Source of the DNA: Pseudomonas sp. UBA2684
Lineage (GTDB): Bacteria > Pseudomonadota > Gammaproteobacteria > Pseudomonadales > Pseudomonadaceae
DNA: 64,000 bases
Direction of reading: 5' to 3'
Assembly: GCA_002354655.1 (NCBI GenBank)
Contig: DELY01000044.1
Coordinates: 153,041 to 217,040, forward strand
Shown in pieces: positions 16,131 to 25,125 of the stretch. Position 1 is the first letter of the stretch, and each line of letters begins with the position of its first letter. The notes beneath the pieces were generated by a model that searched no databases, had not been told where the DNA came from, and saw nothing but the letters and a program-made list of their open reading frames with translations. The position numbers and the translations under genes are program-made.

Positions 16131-17264
16131 ATGAAGTGGCTTAGCTACCCCGCGCTGCTGTTGCTTCGCGAACTGGGCGTCGTCGGCATGCTGCGCACCC
16201 TGCTCGGCATCGCCCTGGCGAGCGGCGCCATGGCGCTGTGGATGCCGGCACACCCCGCCGCACTGACCTGGGTCTTGCTGGCCTACTTGGCGATTTCCAG
16301 CCTGTGGCTGCTGTGGCGCGAGCTTCTGCAGCTGCAAGGCTACTGCGACGACTCCGCCCGGCCAGCCGGCCAGGAGCCCCTGGGTGCGACCGATTGGGTA
16401 TTGCTCCAGCCGATCGGGCGCAGCCTGCAACAGTGGTTGCACCGCGAGCACCGCCAGCAACAGCTGCTGCAGCAGCGCCTGGACGAGATCTCGCACTCCT
16501 CGCAGGAGCTAGAGCAGAGCGCCGTGCTGGTGACCCGCAACGCCGAAAACCAGAGCGACGCGGCGAGCATGGCGGCGGCTGCCGTCGAGCAATTGAACGT
16601 TAGCATCGTCCAAGTCGCGGCGCTGGCCGACGAATCGCGGCAGAGCAGTCTGGTGGCCAGTGAGCAGCTGAGCGACGGCATCGGTCGGCTCACCGAACTG
16701 GTGCAGCAGGTCGCGGAAATGACCCGTCAGGCCGAGACCACCAATGAGCTGATCCTGCAGCTGAACACCAACTCGCACACCATCAACGAGATGTCCGGCA
16801 CCATCCGCGGCATCGCCGACCAGACCAATCTGCTGGCGCTTAACGCGGCGATCGAGGCCGCCCGCGCTGGCGAGAGCGGTCGCGGCTTCGCCGTGGTGGC
16901 CGACGAGGTGCGGCGCCTGGCGCAGCACAGCCAGGAATCGGCGGCGGAGATCAGCCGCAACATCGAGTCAGTGCAGCAGCACATCCAAGGCGCCACCGTG
17001 CAGGTGGCCGGCCTCAGCGAGCAGGCCCAACGCAGCGCGCGCAGCTCGGAGGCGGTGTGCAACCTGCTCGATCAGGTCCAGCGCTGCACCCGGCAGTTGA
17101 CCGAGCAGGTCGACCAGGTCGCCGTCAGCACCGAGCAACAGGGCAAGGCTGTGGCGGAGATAGCCGAGCTGGCCGACCGCGTCCGCCAGGGCAACGCCGA
17201 CAACCTCAAGGCGGCCGACCAGGCCCGCACCATCGCCCATCATCTGGCGCATCTGACGGGGTAA
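16131..17264 (+). CDS. Methyl-accepting chemotaxis protein without a periplasmic domain
   Basis: A 377-residue chemoreceptor. Two hydrophobic segments occupy roughly residues 5-65 with only a few polar residues between them, so there is no sizeable periplasmic sensor. A long coiled coil follows, and the signalling hairpin tip is clear ([37 protein letters not shown]). Receptors of this kind sense through the membrane or through a partner. The next gene, 5 bases downstream, encodes a NIT-like sensor that could supply the input. First gene of a three-gene + strand module, with GGAG upstream. Confidence 0.88.
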   Translation: MKWLSYPALLLLRELGVVGMLRTLLGIALASGAMALWMPAHPAALTWVLLAYLAISSLWLLWRELLQLQGYCDDSARPAGQEPLGATDWVLLQPIGRSLQQWLHREHRQQQLLQQRLDEISHSSQELEQSAVLVTRNAENQSDAASMAAAAVEQLNVSIVQVAALADESRQSSLVASEQLSDGIGRLTELVQQVAEMTRQAETTNELILQLNTNSHTINEMSGTIRGIADQTNLLALNAAIEAARAGESGRGFAVVADEVRRLAQHSQESAAEISRNIESVQQHIQGATVQVAGLSEQAQRSARSSEAVCNLLDQVQRCTRQLTEQVDQVAVSTEQQGKAVAEIAELADRVRQGNADNLKAADQARTIAHHLAHLTG

Positions 17265-17269
17265 CGACT

Positions 17270-18100
17270 ATGGATGGATTGTACGGACTGGCGCTCACCT
17301 CCAGCGTCCTGGTCGCGCTGACCCTGGCCTTCTACGGCCTGCATCGCCGCCTGTTGCGGCAGAAGCAGGCACACATTCGGTCGAACATTCGCCAGTTGGC
17401 CCTGCTGCGCGCGCTGATCGCCGGCTTGCAGCGCCATCGCGGCCTGAGCAACGGCGTGCTCTGTGGCGATGCCGGCATGAGCCAGGAGCTGGCCGTCACG
17501 CGGCAGACCCTGGATCAGCAGATCCGCGCCGCTGGGGAGCTCGGCGGCAGCAACCGCGACGCCTGGAACAGCCTGATCGACCACTGGTCGCGCCTGCGCG
17601 AGGGGCGCGGCGGCGATGCGACCAACAACCTGGCGCAGCATCACCTGATCATCCGCAACAGCATCTTCCTGATGGAGGACGTGGCCAGCGAAGTCGACCT
17701 CAGCGAGGGGCGCGCCAGCCTGGGCTACCTGCCGTGCATCTGGCGCGAAGTGGTGCAGGCGGCGGAATGGGCCGGCCAGGCCCGCGCCCTGGGCACCGGC
17801 ATCGCCGCCGCCGGCAAGAGCAGCGCCGAGCAGCGGGTACGGCTGCGCTTTCTCTACCAGAAGATCGAGCAACTGGCTGGCACCGCCTTCGCCACCCTGC
17901 AGCCGCAACGCGAGCTGTTCCGCCTGGCCCAGCGCCAGCGGGTGATCGAGGACTTCCTGCTCTGCATCGAGCAGGAGCTGCTCGGCCAGGAGCAGCCGAC
18001 CATCGCCGCCAAGACCTACTTCCAGCGCGCCACCCAGGCCATCGACGAACTGCTGGCCCTGGTCGACACGGCGTTGCTGCAGCTGCAGCCACAGCGTTAG
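17270..18100 (+). CDS. NIT-domain-like membrane-anchored sensor
   Basis: A 276-residue protein with one N-terminal transmembrane segment (LALTSSVLVALTLAFYGLHR) followed by a helical domain. The stretch LALLRALIAGLQRHRGLSNG matches the conserved helix of NIT (nitrate/nitrite-sensing) and related domains, which carry an R-x-x-x-x-QRHRG/ERG-S pattern. There is no output domain, so it likely signals to the chemoreceptor upstream or the EAL protein downstream. The ATG at 17270 is used because upstream in-frame codons lie inside the receptor gene. Nitrate sensing is a family-based guess. Confidence 0.72.
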   Translation: MDGLYGLALTSSVLVALTLAFYGLHRRLLRQKQAHIRSNIRQLALLRALIAGLQRHRGLSNGVLCGDAGMSQELAVTRQTLDQQIRAAGELGGSNRDAWNSLIDHWSRLREGRGGDATNNLAQHHLIIRNSIFLMEDVASEVDLSEGRASLGYLPCIWREVVQAAEWAGQARALGTGIAAAGKSSAEQRVRLRFLYQKIEQLAGTAFATLQPQRELFRLAQRQRVIEDFLLCIEQELLGQEQPTIAAKTYFQRATQAIDELLALVDTALLQLQPQR

Positions 18101-18111
18101 GGAGAACTCAG

Positions 18112-19377
18112 TTGCCAACCGCCGCCCTGCCTCTACCAGCCCGCGCCAGCCTCGCCCAGCCGGCTGCAGCGGCCGAGCCCATGCGGTGTATCCGCTATCG
18201 GGGCCTGTCGCTGGGCAGCCACTTCCAGCCGATCTTCAGCGTCGCTCACGGCCGCGCGGTAGGCTACGAAGGGCTGATCCGCGCCTGGCATGAGGATGGC
18301 CGCCTGGAGTCGCCGGCGACCCTGCTGGCCATGCCGAGCGATGGCAGGGCCTGCCTGGAGCTGGATCGCAGCTGCCGCACCCTGCACGTGCACAACTTCA
18401 CCCGCCAGGACAGCGGCCAAGCCTGGCTGTTCCTCAACCTGAACTCGCAGTACCTAGTCAGCGAGCGCCCGGACATCGGTTTCACCCGCGACCTGCTGCA
18501 GAGTGCCGGCATTGCGGCACAGCGGCTGGTCATCGAGATCATCGAGAGCGAGGTGCGCGACCAGGACCAGCTGCGGCGCTTCATCCACTATTTCCGCGAA
18601 CTCGGCTGCCTGATCGCCATCGACGACTTCGGCGCAGGCCACTCCAACTTCGACCGGATCTAGGATCTGCAGCCCGACATCGTCAAGATCGACCGCCGTC
18701 TGATCCAGGATGCCAGCGGCTTCCGGCGCGTCGAGCGAATCCTCAATGGCCTGGTCAGCCTGCTGCACGAGGCCGGCAGCCTGGTGGTGGTCGAGGGCGT
18801 GGAGACCGAGCACGAGGCCCTGCTGGCCATCGCGGCCAACGCCGATATGGTTCAGGGCTTCTACTTCGCCAGACCGCAGCCGCGCATCGGCGACCCGCCG
18901 GGCGTGGCCGAACGCTTCGCGAGCCTGCTGCGCGGCCAGCAATGGCAAAACGTCAAACGCCGTGCCGACCTGCAACATTACTCGCGGGAACTGGAAGGCC
19001 TGTTTCGCCAGGCCGTGGCGGACTTCACCCTGCACCGGCAGTTCGGCCAGAGCTGCCGTCTGCTGCTCGCCGACCCGCGTGCGGTGCGCTGTTACCTACT
19101 CGATGAAGCGGGTTACCAGGTGTCGCCCAACGTCTATGCGCCGCACTACCAGCAGCAACTGAATGCGCGCTTCGCCCCTCTGTTGTGCGGCGACAACGCC
19201 AACTGGTCGCACCGGCACTACCACTACCGGGCTCTGAAACAGCCGGGCGTTGTACAGGTCAGCCAACCCTACCTGTCGGTGGCGGATTCGCGCCTGTGCA
19301 TCACTCTGTCGCAGACCGTCAGGGTTCTCGGCAGGCTCCATGTCTTCTGTTGTGACCTGGACTGGCAGGAACAGTAA
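18112..19377 (+). pseudogene. EAL-domain protein interrupted by an in-frame amber codon
   Basis: A TTG start at 18112 (GGGAG upstream) opens a 421-codon frame broken by one TAG at 18661-18663; the frame resumes without shift. The EAL domain spans the stop: degenerate first motif (EGLIR instead of EALLR), LFLNLNSQYL, VIEIIESEVRD, AIDDFGAGHSNFDRI before it, and DLQPDIVKIDRRLI, VVEGVETEHE, VQGFYFARP after it. The codon replaced is normally aromatic (TGG to TAG is one change). A Cache/PAS-like sensory C-terminus follows. EAL proteins hydrolyse cyclic-di-GMP. Truncation at residue 183 would remove essential motifs, so the gene is inactive unless the amber codon is suppressed. Confidence 0.8.
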
Positions 19378-19638
19378 CGATCCTATGGCGCCGCAGCCCC
19401 GCCCCGACTCAGCTAGGCGTGGCGGGGTCAGCAGATCGGTTACGGCCAGTCCGCCCCCGCCTGGTCAAGGTGGTGCTCTGGCGAATCAACAGACTGAAGC
19501 AGGATTTGCGCGCCAGTGCTTCCCGGCCGTTTCGGGAGGCGAGCGTATGATCCAGTTCGTACTCGGCAATCGACGCGAGCCTAGCGACGATCAGCTACTC
19601 GAGACATTGGCGGTGCTGGTACAGGACTAGACGCCAGA

Positions 19639-19815
19639 TCAGGCGTTCTCCGGCTGGGCAGCAATATCCCGGATATTCCTGCAGGCATCGATCTTGCCGT
19701 GTAAACGCTGGGCCTTGACCGCGGTCAGCAGTGTCGAGCGCAATCGAATAAGGTCGCCACCGGTTACCGATTCCCCATAGCCAAGGAATTCGCGTAGCAC
19801 CAACCTCCCCTTCAT
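19639..19815 (-). CDS. Small orphan ORF, 58 residues
   Basis: An open frame on the minus strand from ATG at 19815 to TGA at 19639. The product is basic and amphipathic (GDLIRLRSTLLTAVKAQRLH, GKIDACRNIRDIAAQ) and has normal codon usage for a real protein, but only a weak AGCGG upstream. It might be the remnant of a larger gene cut by insertion of the sensory module. No family recognised. Confidence 0.35.
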   Translation of the reverse strand: MKGRLVLREFLGYGESVTGGDLIRLRSTLLTAVKAQRLHGKIDACRNIRDIAAQPENA

Positions 19816-19896
19816 GTTCCGCTGACGTCGTCAGCGACATGCCAGGCAGCTTCGGTCTTCAAGGCTGCCCGCGGTTTCCTCCGTGTGACCGAGCCC

Positions 19897-20040
19897 GTTC
19901 GCACCGCATCCCTCGCGCGAACGACTACCGGCTTGCCGGTAGCGGATGCAGATGTTCCTCAACCCACCGCGGGGTTACGCACCTCCCCGCTCAGGGTCGG
20001 TGTGTCTCCGTGTTCTTGTTCACAAGTCAGGAGATTCACC
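19897..20040 (+). ncRNA. Structured 5' leader of the STY4534 gene (radC-motif-like)
   Basis: Hairpin 1 is GTTCGC / GCGAAC (19897-19902, 19917-19922) with CCGCATCCC in its loop. Hairpin 2 is CTACCGGC / GCCGGTAG (19925-19932, 19935-19942). CGGATGCAGATGTTC follows. The leader of the radC gene at 49715 shows the same order with a different hairpin-2 sequence, so base pairing rather than sequence is conserved. The radC RNA motif is a published proteobacterial 5' leader upstream of radC, anti-restriction and DNA-binding protein genes; this may be a member. Confidence 0.55.
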
Positions 20041-20925
20041 ATGAGCAGCACTACTTCCAACCCGAAGTCGTACTTCGACATCCATACCTCGGGCATCGGC
20101 TACATCCAGCGTGTCCGCGAAGTACCGGTAAAGGGTGGCCGCAAAGCCACTCCGTTTCTCGCATGCACCATGGCAGCGCTCGTCGGGCCTGCACATAACC
20201 CGACCCGGCGCTACTTCGACGTGCGGGTTTCCGGCGCCGAAGCCAAGCAACTCGTCCAGCCCTACATCGGCATCGATGATCCCCAGCAACGTCCGTTGGT
20301 TCGCTTCCGTCTCGGCGACCTGTGGATCGATCCATTCCGTCGTCCCTCGGGTGATCCGGCTGCCAGCATGAAGGCCCGGCTACTCAAGGCCGAGTTGCTG
20401 GACCGCAATACTCTCGACGAAGTCGAGTATCACGAGCTGCTAACCCGCGGTATCGGCTACTTGAACAATCCCAGGATGATCCCGAACGGCGGTGATCCAT
20501 TCCTGTCGTGCTCCATCGCAGCCTTGGCCGGCCCGGTCGACGATCCCGAGTATCGCTATATCGAGACCACCGTCGCCGACGACAGCGCCCAGCACCTGGT
20601 GCAGCGCTGCATTCAGGCCGTTGAAGCGAAGAAGAAGGTGCTGCTGGCCTTCACGCTCAACGACATGAAGTCCGAGGCCTACGTCCGCAGCAAAGGCGAA
20701 CACGCCGGAGAAGTGGGCGGCAGCCTGAAGTCGAAGCTGATGCGCATCGGCCTGATCAAAGTCGATGGGGTACAGGTCTATCCGCCGGAATCCGAAGCGC
20801 CCGCTCACGAAGACGCTCCCGCATCCGATGAGACGGTTCACGCCGAGGACGACAACGGTGGCCCACAACCCACCGCCACCACTCAGGCCCCTGTCGAGGA
20901 GCCCGCGCGGGTGGCTTCGTTCTGA
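20041..20925 (+). CDS. STY4534-family ICE replication protein (DUF3577)
   Basis: A 294-residue protein of the DUF3577 / STY4534 family. It contains two copies of one module: YFDIHTSGIGYIQRVREVPV with PFLACTMAALVGP, and YHELLTRGIGYLNNPRMIPN with PFLSCSIAALAGP, each followed by a YFDVRVSG or YIETTVAD stretch. The C-terminal 40 residues are acidic and low in complexity. The family is annotated as ICE replication, but the biochemical role is unknown; the duplicated OB-like module suggests nucleic-acid binding. AGGAG precedes the ATG at 20041, itself preceded by a structured leader. Confidence 0.82.
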   Translation: MSSTTSNPKSYFDIHTSGIGYIQRVREVPVKGGRKATPFLACTMAALVGPAHNPTRRYFDVRVSGAEAKQLVQPYIGIDDPQQRPLVRFRLGDLWIDPFRRPSGDPAASMKARLLKAELLDRNTLDEVEYHELLTRGIGYLNNPRMIPNGGDPFLSCSIAALAGPVDDPEYRYIETTVADDSAQHLVQRCIQAVEAKKKVLLAFTLNDMKSEAYVRSKGEHAGEVGGSLKSKLMRIGLIKVDGVQVYPPESEAPAHEDAPASDETVHAEDDNGGPQPTATTQAPVEEPARVASF

Positions 20926-21018
20926 TCCGCAGGGCCTATCCCAGGCCCTGCCCTTCCTCCCTCGCCTCCATGCCGCGACACCTCGGTGTCGGCGGCATAC
21001 GCACCACCTCCCGTCATC

Positions 21019-21037
21019 GCCCCCTCCGGGGCTTTCT
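21019..21037 (+). terminator. Hairpin with T-rich tail before the DUF932 gene
   Basis: GCCCC / GGGGC (21019-21023, 21028-21032) is followed by TTTCTT. A larger hairpin centred near 20983 (ATGCCG-GACACC / GGTGTC-GGCAT arms) precedes it. Either a terminator of the STY4534 transcript or an attenuator for DUF932. Confidence 0.45.
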
Positions 21038-21110
21038 TCATCCCATGCAATCACAGCTGCCGGCCTTCCAGCCGCGCATGCGATTGCCGCCATTCTCAAG
21101 GAGAACGACC

Positions 21111-21938
21111 ATGCAACTCGCCTCTCGTTTTGCTCCCCGCTCGCCAATCCTGCGCGCCGATCATCCGCTGTCCGATGACCAGATCCGCGCCGTGGCACCG
21201 TCGATCTTTGCGGATTCCCCGCATGAAAGCCGGTCCGAGCGCTACAGCTACATCCCCACCGCCTCGGTGCTCGCCGAACTGCGCGGAGAAGGTTTCCAGC
21301 CGTTCATGGTGTGCCAGACCCGCGTGCGCCACGAGGACCGCCGCGAATTCACCAAGCACATGATCCGCCTTCGCCATGCCAGCCAGATCAACGGCAACGA
21401 AGCGAATGAAATCATCCTACTCAACTCGCACGACGGCACCAGCAGTTACCAGATGCTCGCCGGCATGTTCAGGTTTGTCTGCCACAACGGTTTGGTCTGC
21501 GGTAACACCCTCGCCGATGTCCGTGCGCATCACAAAGGCAATGTCGCCGAGCACGTGATCGAAGGTGCCTACGAGGTCCTACACGGCTTCGAGCAGGTGC
21601 AGGCGTCTCGTGATGCGATGCGCCTGATCACCCTGGACGAGGGCGAGCAGATAGTGTTGGCCCGCTCTGCACTGGCGCTCAAGTACGACACGCCCAACCA
21701 GGTAGTGCCGATCACCGAGGCGCAGGTGCTGATGCCCCGGCGCGTCGATGACCGGGGCAGCGACCTGTGGTCCACCTTCAATCGCATTCAGGAGAACCTC
21801 GTCAAAGGCGGTTTGAATGGACGCAACGCTCGTGGCCGTCGCCAGAGTACCCGGCCGGTCCAGGGCATCGATCAGAACGTGCGGCTCAACCGCGCACTGT
21901 GGATGCTCGCCGAAGGTATGCAACAGCTGAAGGCCTGA
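21111..21938 (+). CDS. DUF932-family protein
   Basis: A 275-residue DUF932 protein, the family of the phage/plasmid-like TIGR03299 proteins found in ICEs and phages. Markers are RYSYIPTASVLAELRGEGFQ near residue 45, LLNSHDGTSSYQMLAGMFRF with VCHNGLVC in the centre, and a C-terminal SLWSTFNRIQENLVKGG-like motif (seen here as DLWSTFNRIQENLVKGG). Function is unresolved. AAGGAG precedes the ATG. It belongs to the same set of single genes with hairpin leaders as its neighbours. Confidence 0.88.
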   Translation: MQLASRFAPRSPILRADHPLSDDQIRAVAPSIFADSPHESRSERYSYIPTASVLAELRGEGFQPFMVCQTRVRHEDRREFTKHMIRLRHASQINGNEANEIILLNSHDGTSSYQMLAGMFRFVCHNGLVCGNTLADVRAHHKGNVAEHVIEGAYEVLHGFEQVQASRDAMRLITLDEGEQIVLARSALALKYDTPNQVVPITEAQVLMPRRVDDRGSDLWSTFNRIQENLVKGGLNGRNARGRRQSTRPVQGIDQNVRLNRALWMLAEGMQQLKA

Positions 21939-21944
21939 GGCCAC

Positions 21945-21968
21945 GTGGACTACGCCCCTGGGCGTGGT
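21945..21968 (+). terminator. Hairpin after the DUF932 gene
   Basis: GGACTACGCCC / GGGCGTGGTCC arms start 7 bases after the stop codon; GCTCTTTTCTC follows. Likely terminator or leader hairpin. Confidence 0.5.
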
Positions 21969-22029
21969 CCGCTCTTTTCTCATCCAATGGATGCCCAGCA
22001 TTCTCACCCTCACCGCAAGGAGATCCGCC

Positions 22030-22299
22030 ATGGCCGCTTCAGCCGCCCAGCCGCTACCTGCATCATCCATCGTCGTACCCGGCCAGCTCACGCTGCGCAC
22101 CATCCACGGTCGCAACGGGCCGTTCAACGTCGGCCGCCTGGTCACGCCCATCGGCAAGTTTGCCGTCAAGGATGCGGAGTTGGAGCAGTACCCCGAAGGC
22201 AAGTACGACGGGGAGTTCGTCATCCGCTACATCGATGCGAAAGCCGCACGCCGCTCCTGGCGTATCGGCCAGAAGCAGCCGCTCGGCGAGGGAAGCTAG
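22030..22299 (+). pseudogene. DUF3275-family gene truncated at the defence-island junction
   Basis: Eighty-nine codons starting MAASAAQPLPASSI. The N-terminal half matches the DUF3275 family (LRTIHGRNGPFNVGRLVTPI, AVKDAELEQYPEGKYDGEFV, IRYI). Family members are roughly 200 residues; here similarity appears to end after the IRYI stretch (about 22232), followed by an unrelated basic tail and a stop. The minus-strand defence genes begin about 100 bases further on. The island therefore seems to have replaced the 3' half of this backbone gene, at a position that carries variable genes in related ICEs. Confidence 0.65.
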
Positions 22300-22400
22300 A
22301 CCTCGATCAAAGCAAGTATCCGCAACGTTTCTCAACTGGCTAGGATTAGAGTTGCATACTCCAAAGTACTTTTCGCGCCAGGTGTAGTGAGGCCATCCAA

Positions 22401-25025
22401 TCAGCGATTGCTTAGCGCCTCCAGTGCTGCGTCCAACGCCGTGACAGATTCGACAATTGTCCGTACGGTGGCACGGTCGAATTCGTGGTCGCGCTGCGAG
22501 TCGTGCACACCACTGTTGAGATAACTCCACTCGATGCTTCCCGCACCGACACCGAGTAGGCGATCCAGTGCGGCAACGACATCCGTGGCGCCGGCATACT
22601 GACCTGCGATGCGGCCAACAGCCGACCGCAGCTTGCTGCATTTGTTGTTCAATTCCCACGGCGAGCGCGGTCCTCCGAGCTTGAGCTCGATGCGACCGTC
22701 GGTGCGCCGACCCAACCAAGTCCAGATGCGATCTGTCAGGCTCTCCAGCGCGGGTCGCGCTTGACGCAGCGCTCCGCGCTTTTCGTCATCTGCCAATGCC
22801 TGCTGGGCCAGCAGAACGTAATTCTTTGTCGGCGGGTCGCTGTCGACGCGCAGCTCGTGCTCGCCGTGATGCGGCAAGAACTTGTAGCGCTTGATGGCCG
22901 TGGAGCGCCGCGCCCCCAGCTCCTGCTGGATGCGATGCAGGAACTCCTCGGCGTGCGAGGTCAGGATGACCTGCTTGCCGTCCAGCAGGCCGTCCTCGAA
23001 GAAGGTGCGCCAGATGCCATCGCGGTGGTCATCGTCGATCGCGTTAACTACGTCATCGAAGATGACCACAGGGCAGCCCTGTGCAATGTTCTTGGCCAAA
23101 AGAATCGCCAGGCCCAGGCACTTGATATGTCCTTCGCTGAAGACGATCAGTGCGTCATAGCGCACGCCCGGTTCTCCGGCGAACTCTACTTCGATCTTGC
23201 CGTTCTCTGCCACCGGAAGCCACAGCGCATGCAACAGGTCGCCGGGCGGATCACCGCGATTGAATGCGTTGTACAGATTGCGGGCCTGTTCTCCCAGGCC
23301 TTGGAGCAGTGCGCCCGGCAGCGCGGCCAGGTAGTCCTGGATCTCTGGCAGAAAACTGTCGTAGGCGGCCTTGATCCGCTGATGGTGCTCCACTACCGGC
23401 ACTTCTGCCGCGACGGCTTGGATCAGTTCGCGATTTACCTCGTCGAACAGTGCCGCTGTCTGGCGGGCTGCGGCCAGTTCCTGATCCGCCGTCGTGCGCA
23501 TCGTTCGCAGTCGTTCGATCTCCAGCCGATGCTGGTCCAGCCTGTCCCGCTCCTGGGTCAGTGTGCCGCGTTGGTCATGCACTTCGCGAGCTTGCGCGTC
23601 GATGCGTTCGATGATTTCGGCGATCTGCAGCAGAGCGTTCCAGGCGCGCCACTCACCATCAATCCAGGCACCCAGCCAGTTGCCTGCAGCGGTGGGAGGC
23701 AGCACAGGCAGGCCCGCCGCCCGTAGTTCCGCAGGACATATGTTCGCAGCAACCGCGACCACGTGACGCATCTCGTCCCAAAGTGCTCGCACTGCCTCGC
23801 TCAACTGCGTCCGAAGGCTGGCTTCGTGCTGCTGAAGGGCGGCCAGTTGTGCAAGTTGCTCCAGGCCTGCGCGCGCTTTGGCGAAAGGGTCTTGTGCCAC
23901 AGCGGCCAGCCCTGTCCCGCAGGCAGGACAAGCCGTTGCCCCGTCGGCTAAGGCCAGCACCGCCTCGTAGAGCTTGGAATACGACACTTCGCCGGCGCGG
24001 CTCGCGAGCTGCCCGGACGATTCCTGCCACAGGCCCTGAAGGCGGTAGGCCTCTGCCAGCAGTGCCTGCAGCTGGGCTTTGGTCACCTCGTGGATGGCAG
24101 GCGGAACCGCATCGAGCTGGGCTTGCACATACGGCAGTCGTCCTTGTTGCTGCGGAGTGCCGAGCAGCCAGTCGACGCAAACTTGGTACGTCGCACCAGG
24201 CGACATGCGCTGCGCTAGAGCGTGCTCTAGACCCTCGACCCCTGCGATTTTTTGCGGGTAGGCAGTGATCGTCTGTTCCGAGCTCGCCAGCTGCAGGCGG
24301 CGCTGCGCCAGTTGAGACGCCTGGGCCCCGACAAGCATAAGGTCCTGATCGAGCGACGGATTGAAGCCGCGCACGAACTCGCTGAACTGATCTACGCCGA
24401 ACAAGGTTGCGATGAGCTGTCGCTGATCGCCGGGGGTCCGTGCTGCGATGCGAGCGAAGTCGTCAAGGCGGTTCTTTTCGATGAAGCAGAAGCGGTACTC
24501 GGATTCGTCTGGCTGCACGACCTCGACTTCGTCTGCTCCCCTAGCCGACAGCACTGGAGCGACATGGCGCCGCAGGCGGGCGTTGTTGCAGTAGGTACGC
24601 TGGTCCACCCTCTTAACCTGCGCTTCGCTGATGGAGCCGAGCATCGCCACTTCCAGCGCCTCGCAGAAACTGCTCTTGCCGGTACCGTTGGCACCGTAGA
24701 CCAGGGTGATGTCATGGCTGAGGTCGAATGTTTCCTGCCGCATGAACCCGCGAAATGGCCCCACTTCAAACTGGTGCAGGCGCCCGAGCGCTGGCCCGGC
24801 TTCAGGCCCGTGAGCATCCCCGTCGTACGCGACAGACATCTGCGCCAGATGCGCCACGGCCAGCGGCGCGAGGCGCGTTGACCGTCCGCGGCGCGCGGCG
24901 CCGACCTCCGCAAGTGGCTGCAAATAGTTGAGTACCAAGTGCGCGAGCCGGCGAACGTCGTCATGCACCTCTCGCTGCGCCAGGTGTAAAAGGAAGCGGT
25001 GGTACTCCGAATGAATGCTTGCCAT
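22401..25025 (-). CDS. Rad50/SMC-like ATPase with zinc-hook motif, candidate defence protein
   Basis: An 874-residue ATPase. About 85 N-terminal helical residues precede an ABC-type head: Walker A GANGTGKSS (111-119), an ABC-signature-like FSEGHIKCLGLAIL, and Walker B/D-loop VVIFDDVVNAIDDD near the C-terminal third. Between them is a long coiled-coil region with a central CPAC (366-369), the zinc-hook pattern of Rad50, RloC and some defence ATPases. It lies downstream of a DUF3800 gene on the same strand, 100 bases apart. Pairs of an SMC-like ATPase and a nuclease are a common anti-phage design (Septu, RloC); this exact pair is not one I recognise. Confidence 0.8.
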   Translation of the reverse strand: MASIHSEYHRFLLHLAQREVHDDVRRLAHLVLNYLQPLAEVGAARRGRSTRLAPLAVAHLAQMSVAYDGDAHGPEAGPALGRLHQFEVGPFRGFMRQETFDLSHDITLVYGANGTGKSSFCEALEVAMLGSISEAQVKRVDQRTYCNNARLRRHVAPVLSARGADEVEVVQPDESEYRFCFIEKNRLDDFARIAARTPGDQRQLIATLFGVDQFSEFVRGFNPSLDQDLMLVGAQASQLAQRRLQLASSEQTITAYPQKIAGVEGLEHALAQRMSPGATYQVCVDWLLGTPQQQGRLPYVQAQLDAVPPAIHEVTKAQLQALLAEAYRLQGLWQESSGQLASRAGEVSYSKLYEAVLALADGATACPACGTGLAAVAQDPFAKARAGLEQLAQLAALQQHEASLRTQLSEAVRALWDEMRHVVAVAANICPAELRAAGLPVLPPTAAGNWLGAWIDGEWRAWNALLQIAEIIERIDAQAREVHDQRGTLTQERDRLDQHRLEIERLRTMRTTADQELAAARQTAALFDEVNRELIQAVAAEVPVVEHHQRIKAAYDSFLPEIQDYLAALPGALLQGLGEQARNLYNAFNRGDPPGDLLHALWLPVAENGKIEVEFAGEPGVRYDALIVFSEGHIKCLGLAILLAKNIAQGCPVVIFDDVVNAIDDDHRDGIWRTFFEDGLLDGKQVILTSHAEEFLHRIQQELGARRSTAIKRYKFLPHHGEHELRVDSDPPTKNYVLLAQQALADDEKRGALRQARPALESLTDRIWTWLGRRTDGRIELKLGGPRSPWELNNKCSKLRSAVGRIAGQYAGATDVVAALDRLLGVGAGSIEWSYLNSGVHDSQRDHEFDRATVRTIVESVTALDAALEALSNR

Positions 25026-25125
25026 GCAACCCTCTAGATAGAAAGACGCTTTCGGCTGCGTCCGTGGCGGTGATGATCGGCCTCTCGCTCCGTGGCGTGC
25101 GGTCGAGTTTTACTTTCATCCGCCG

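Larger units (their letters stand above)
19378..20040. other. Intergenic region between sensory module and STY4534 gene
   Basis: About 660 bases. Apart from the small minus-strand ORF at 19639-19815 and the two-hairpin leader starting at 19897, I see no supportable gene. The junction between inserted module and ICE backbone probably lies between 19380 and 19860. Confidence 0.45.

Noticed and set aside
19547-19630. Possible xanthine dehydrogenase (XdhA) N-terminal remnant MIQFVLGNRREPSDD
   Set aside because: Only about ten residues resemble XdhA starts, and the frame stops after 27 codons; too weak to annotate.
22761-23726. 321-codon + strand frame in the defence island
   Set aside because: Antisense to the Rad50-like ATPase, whose motifs are intact; no independent support.
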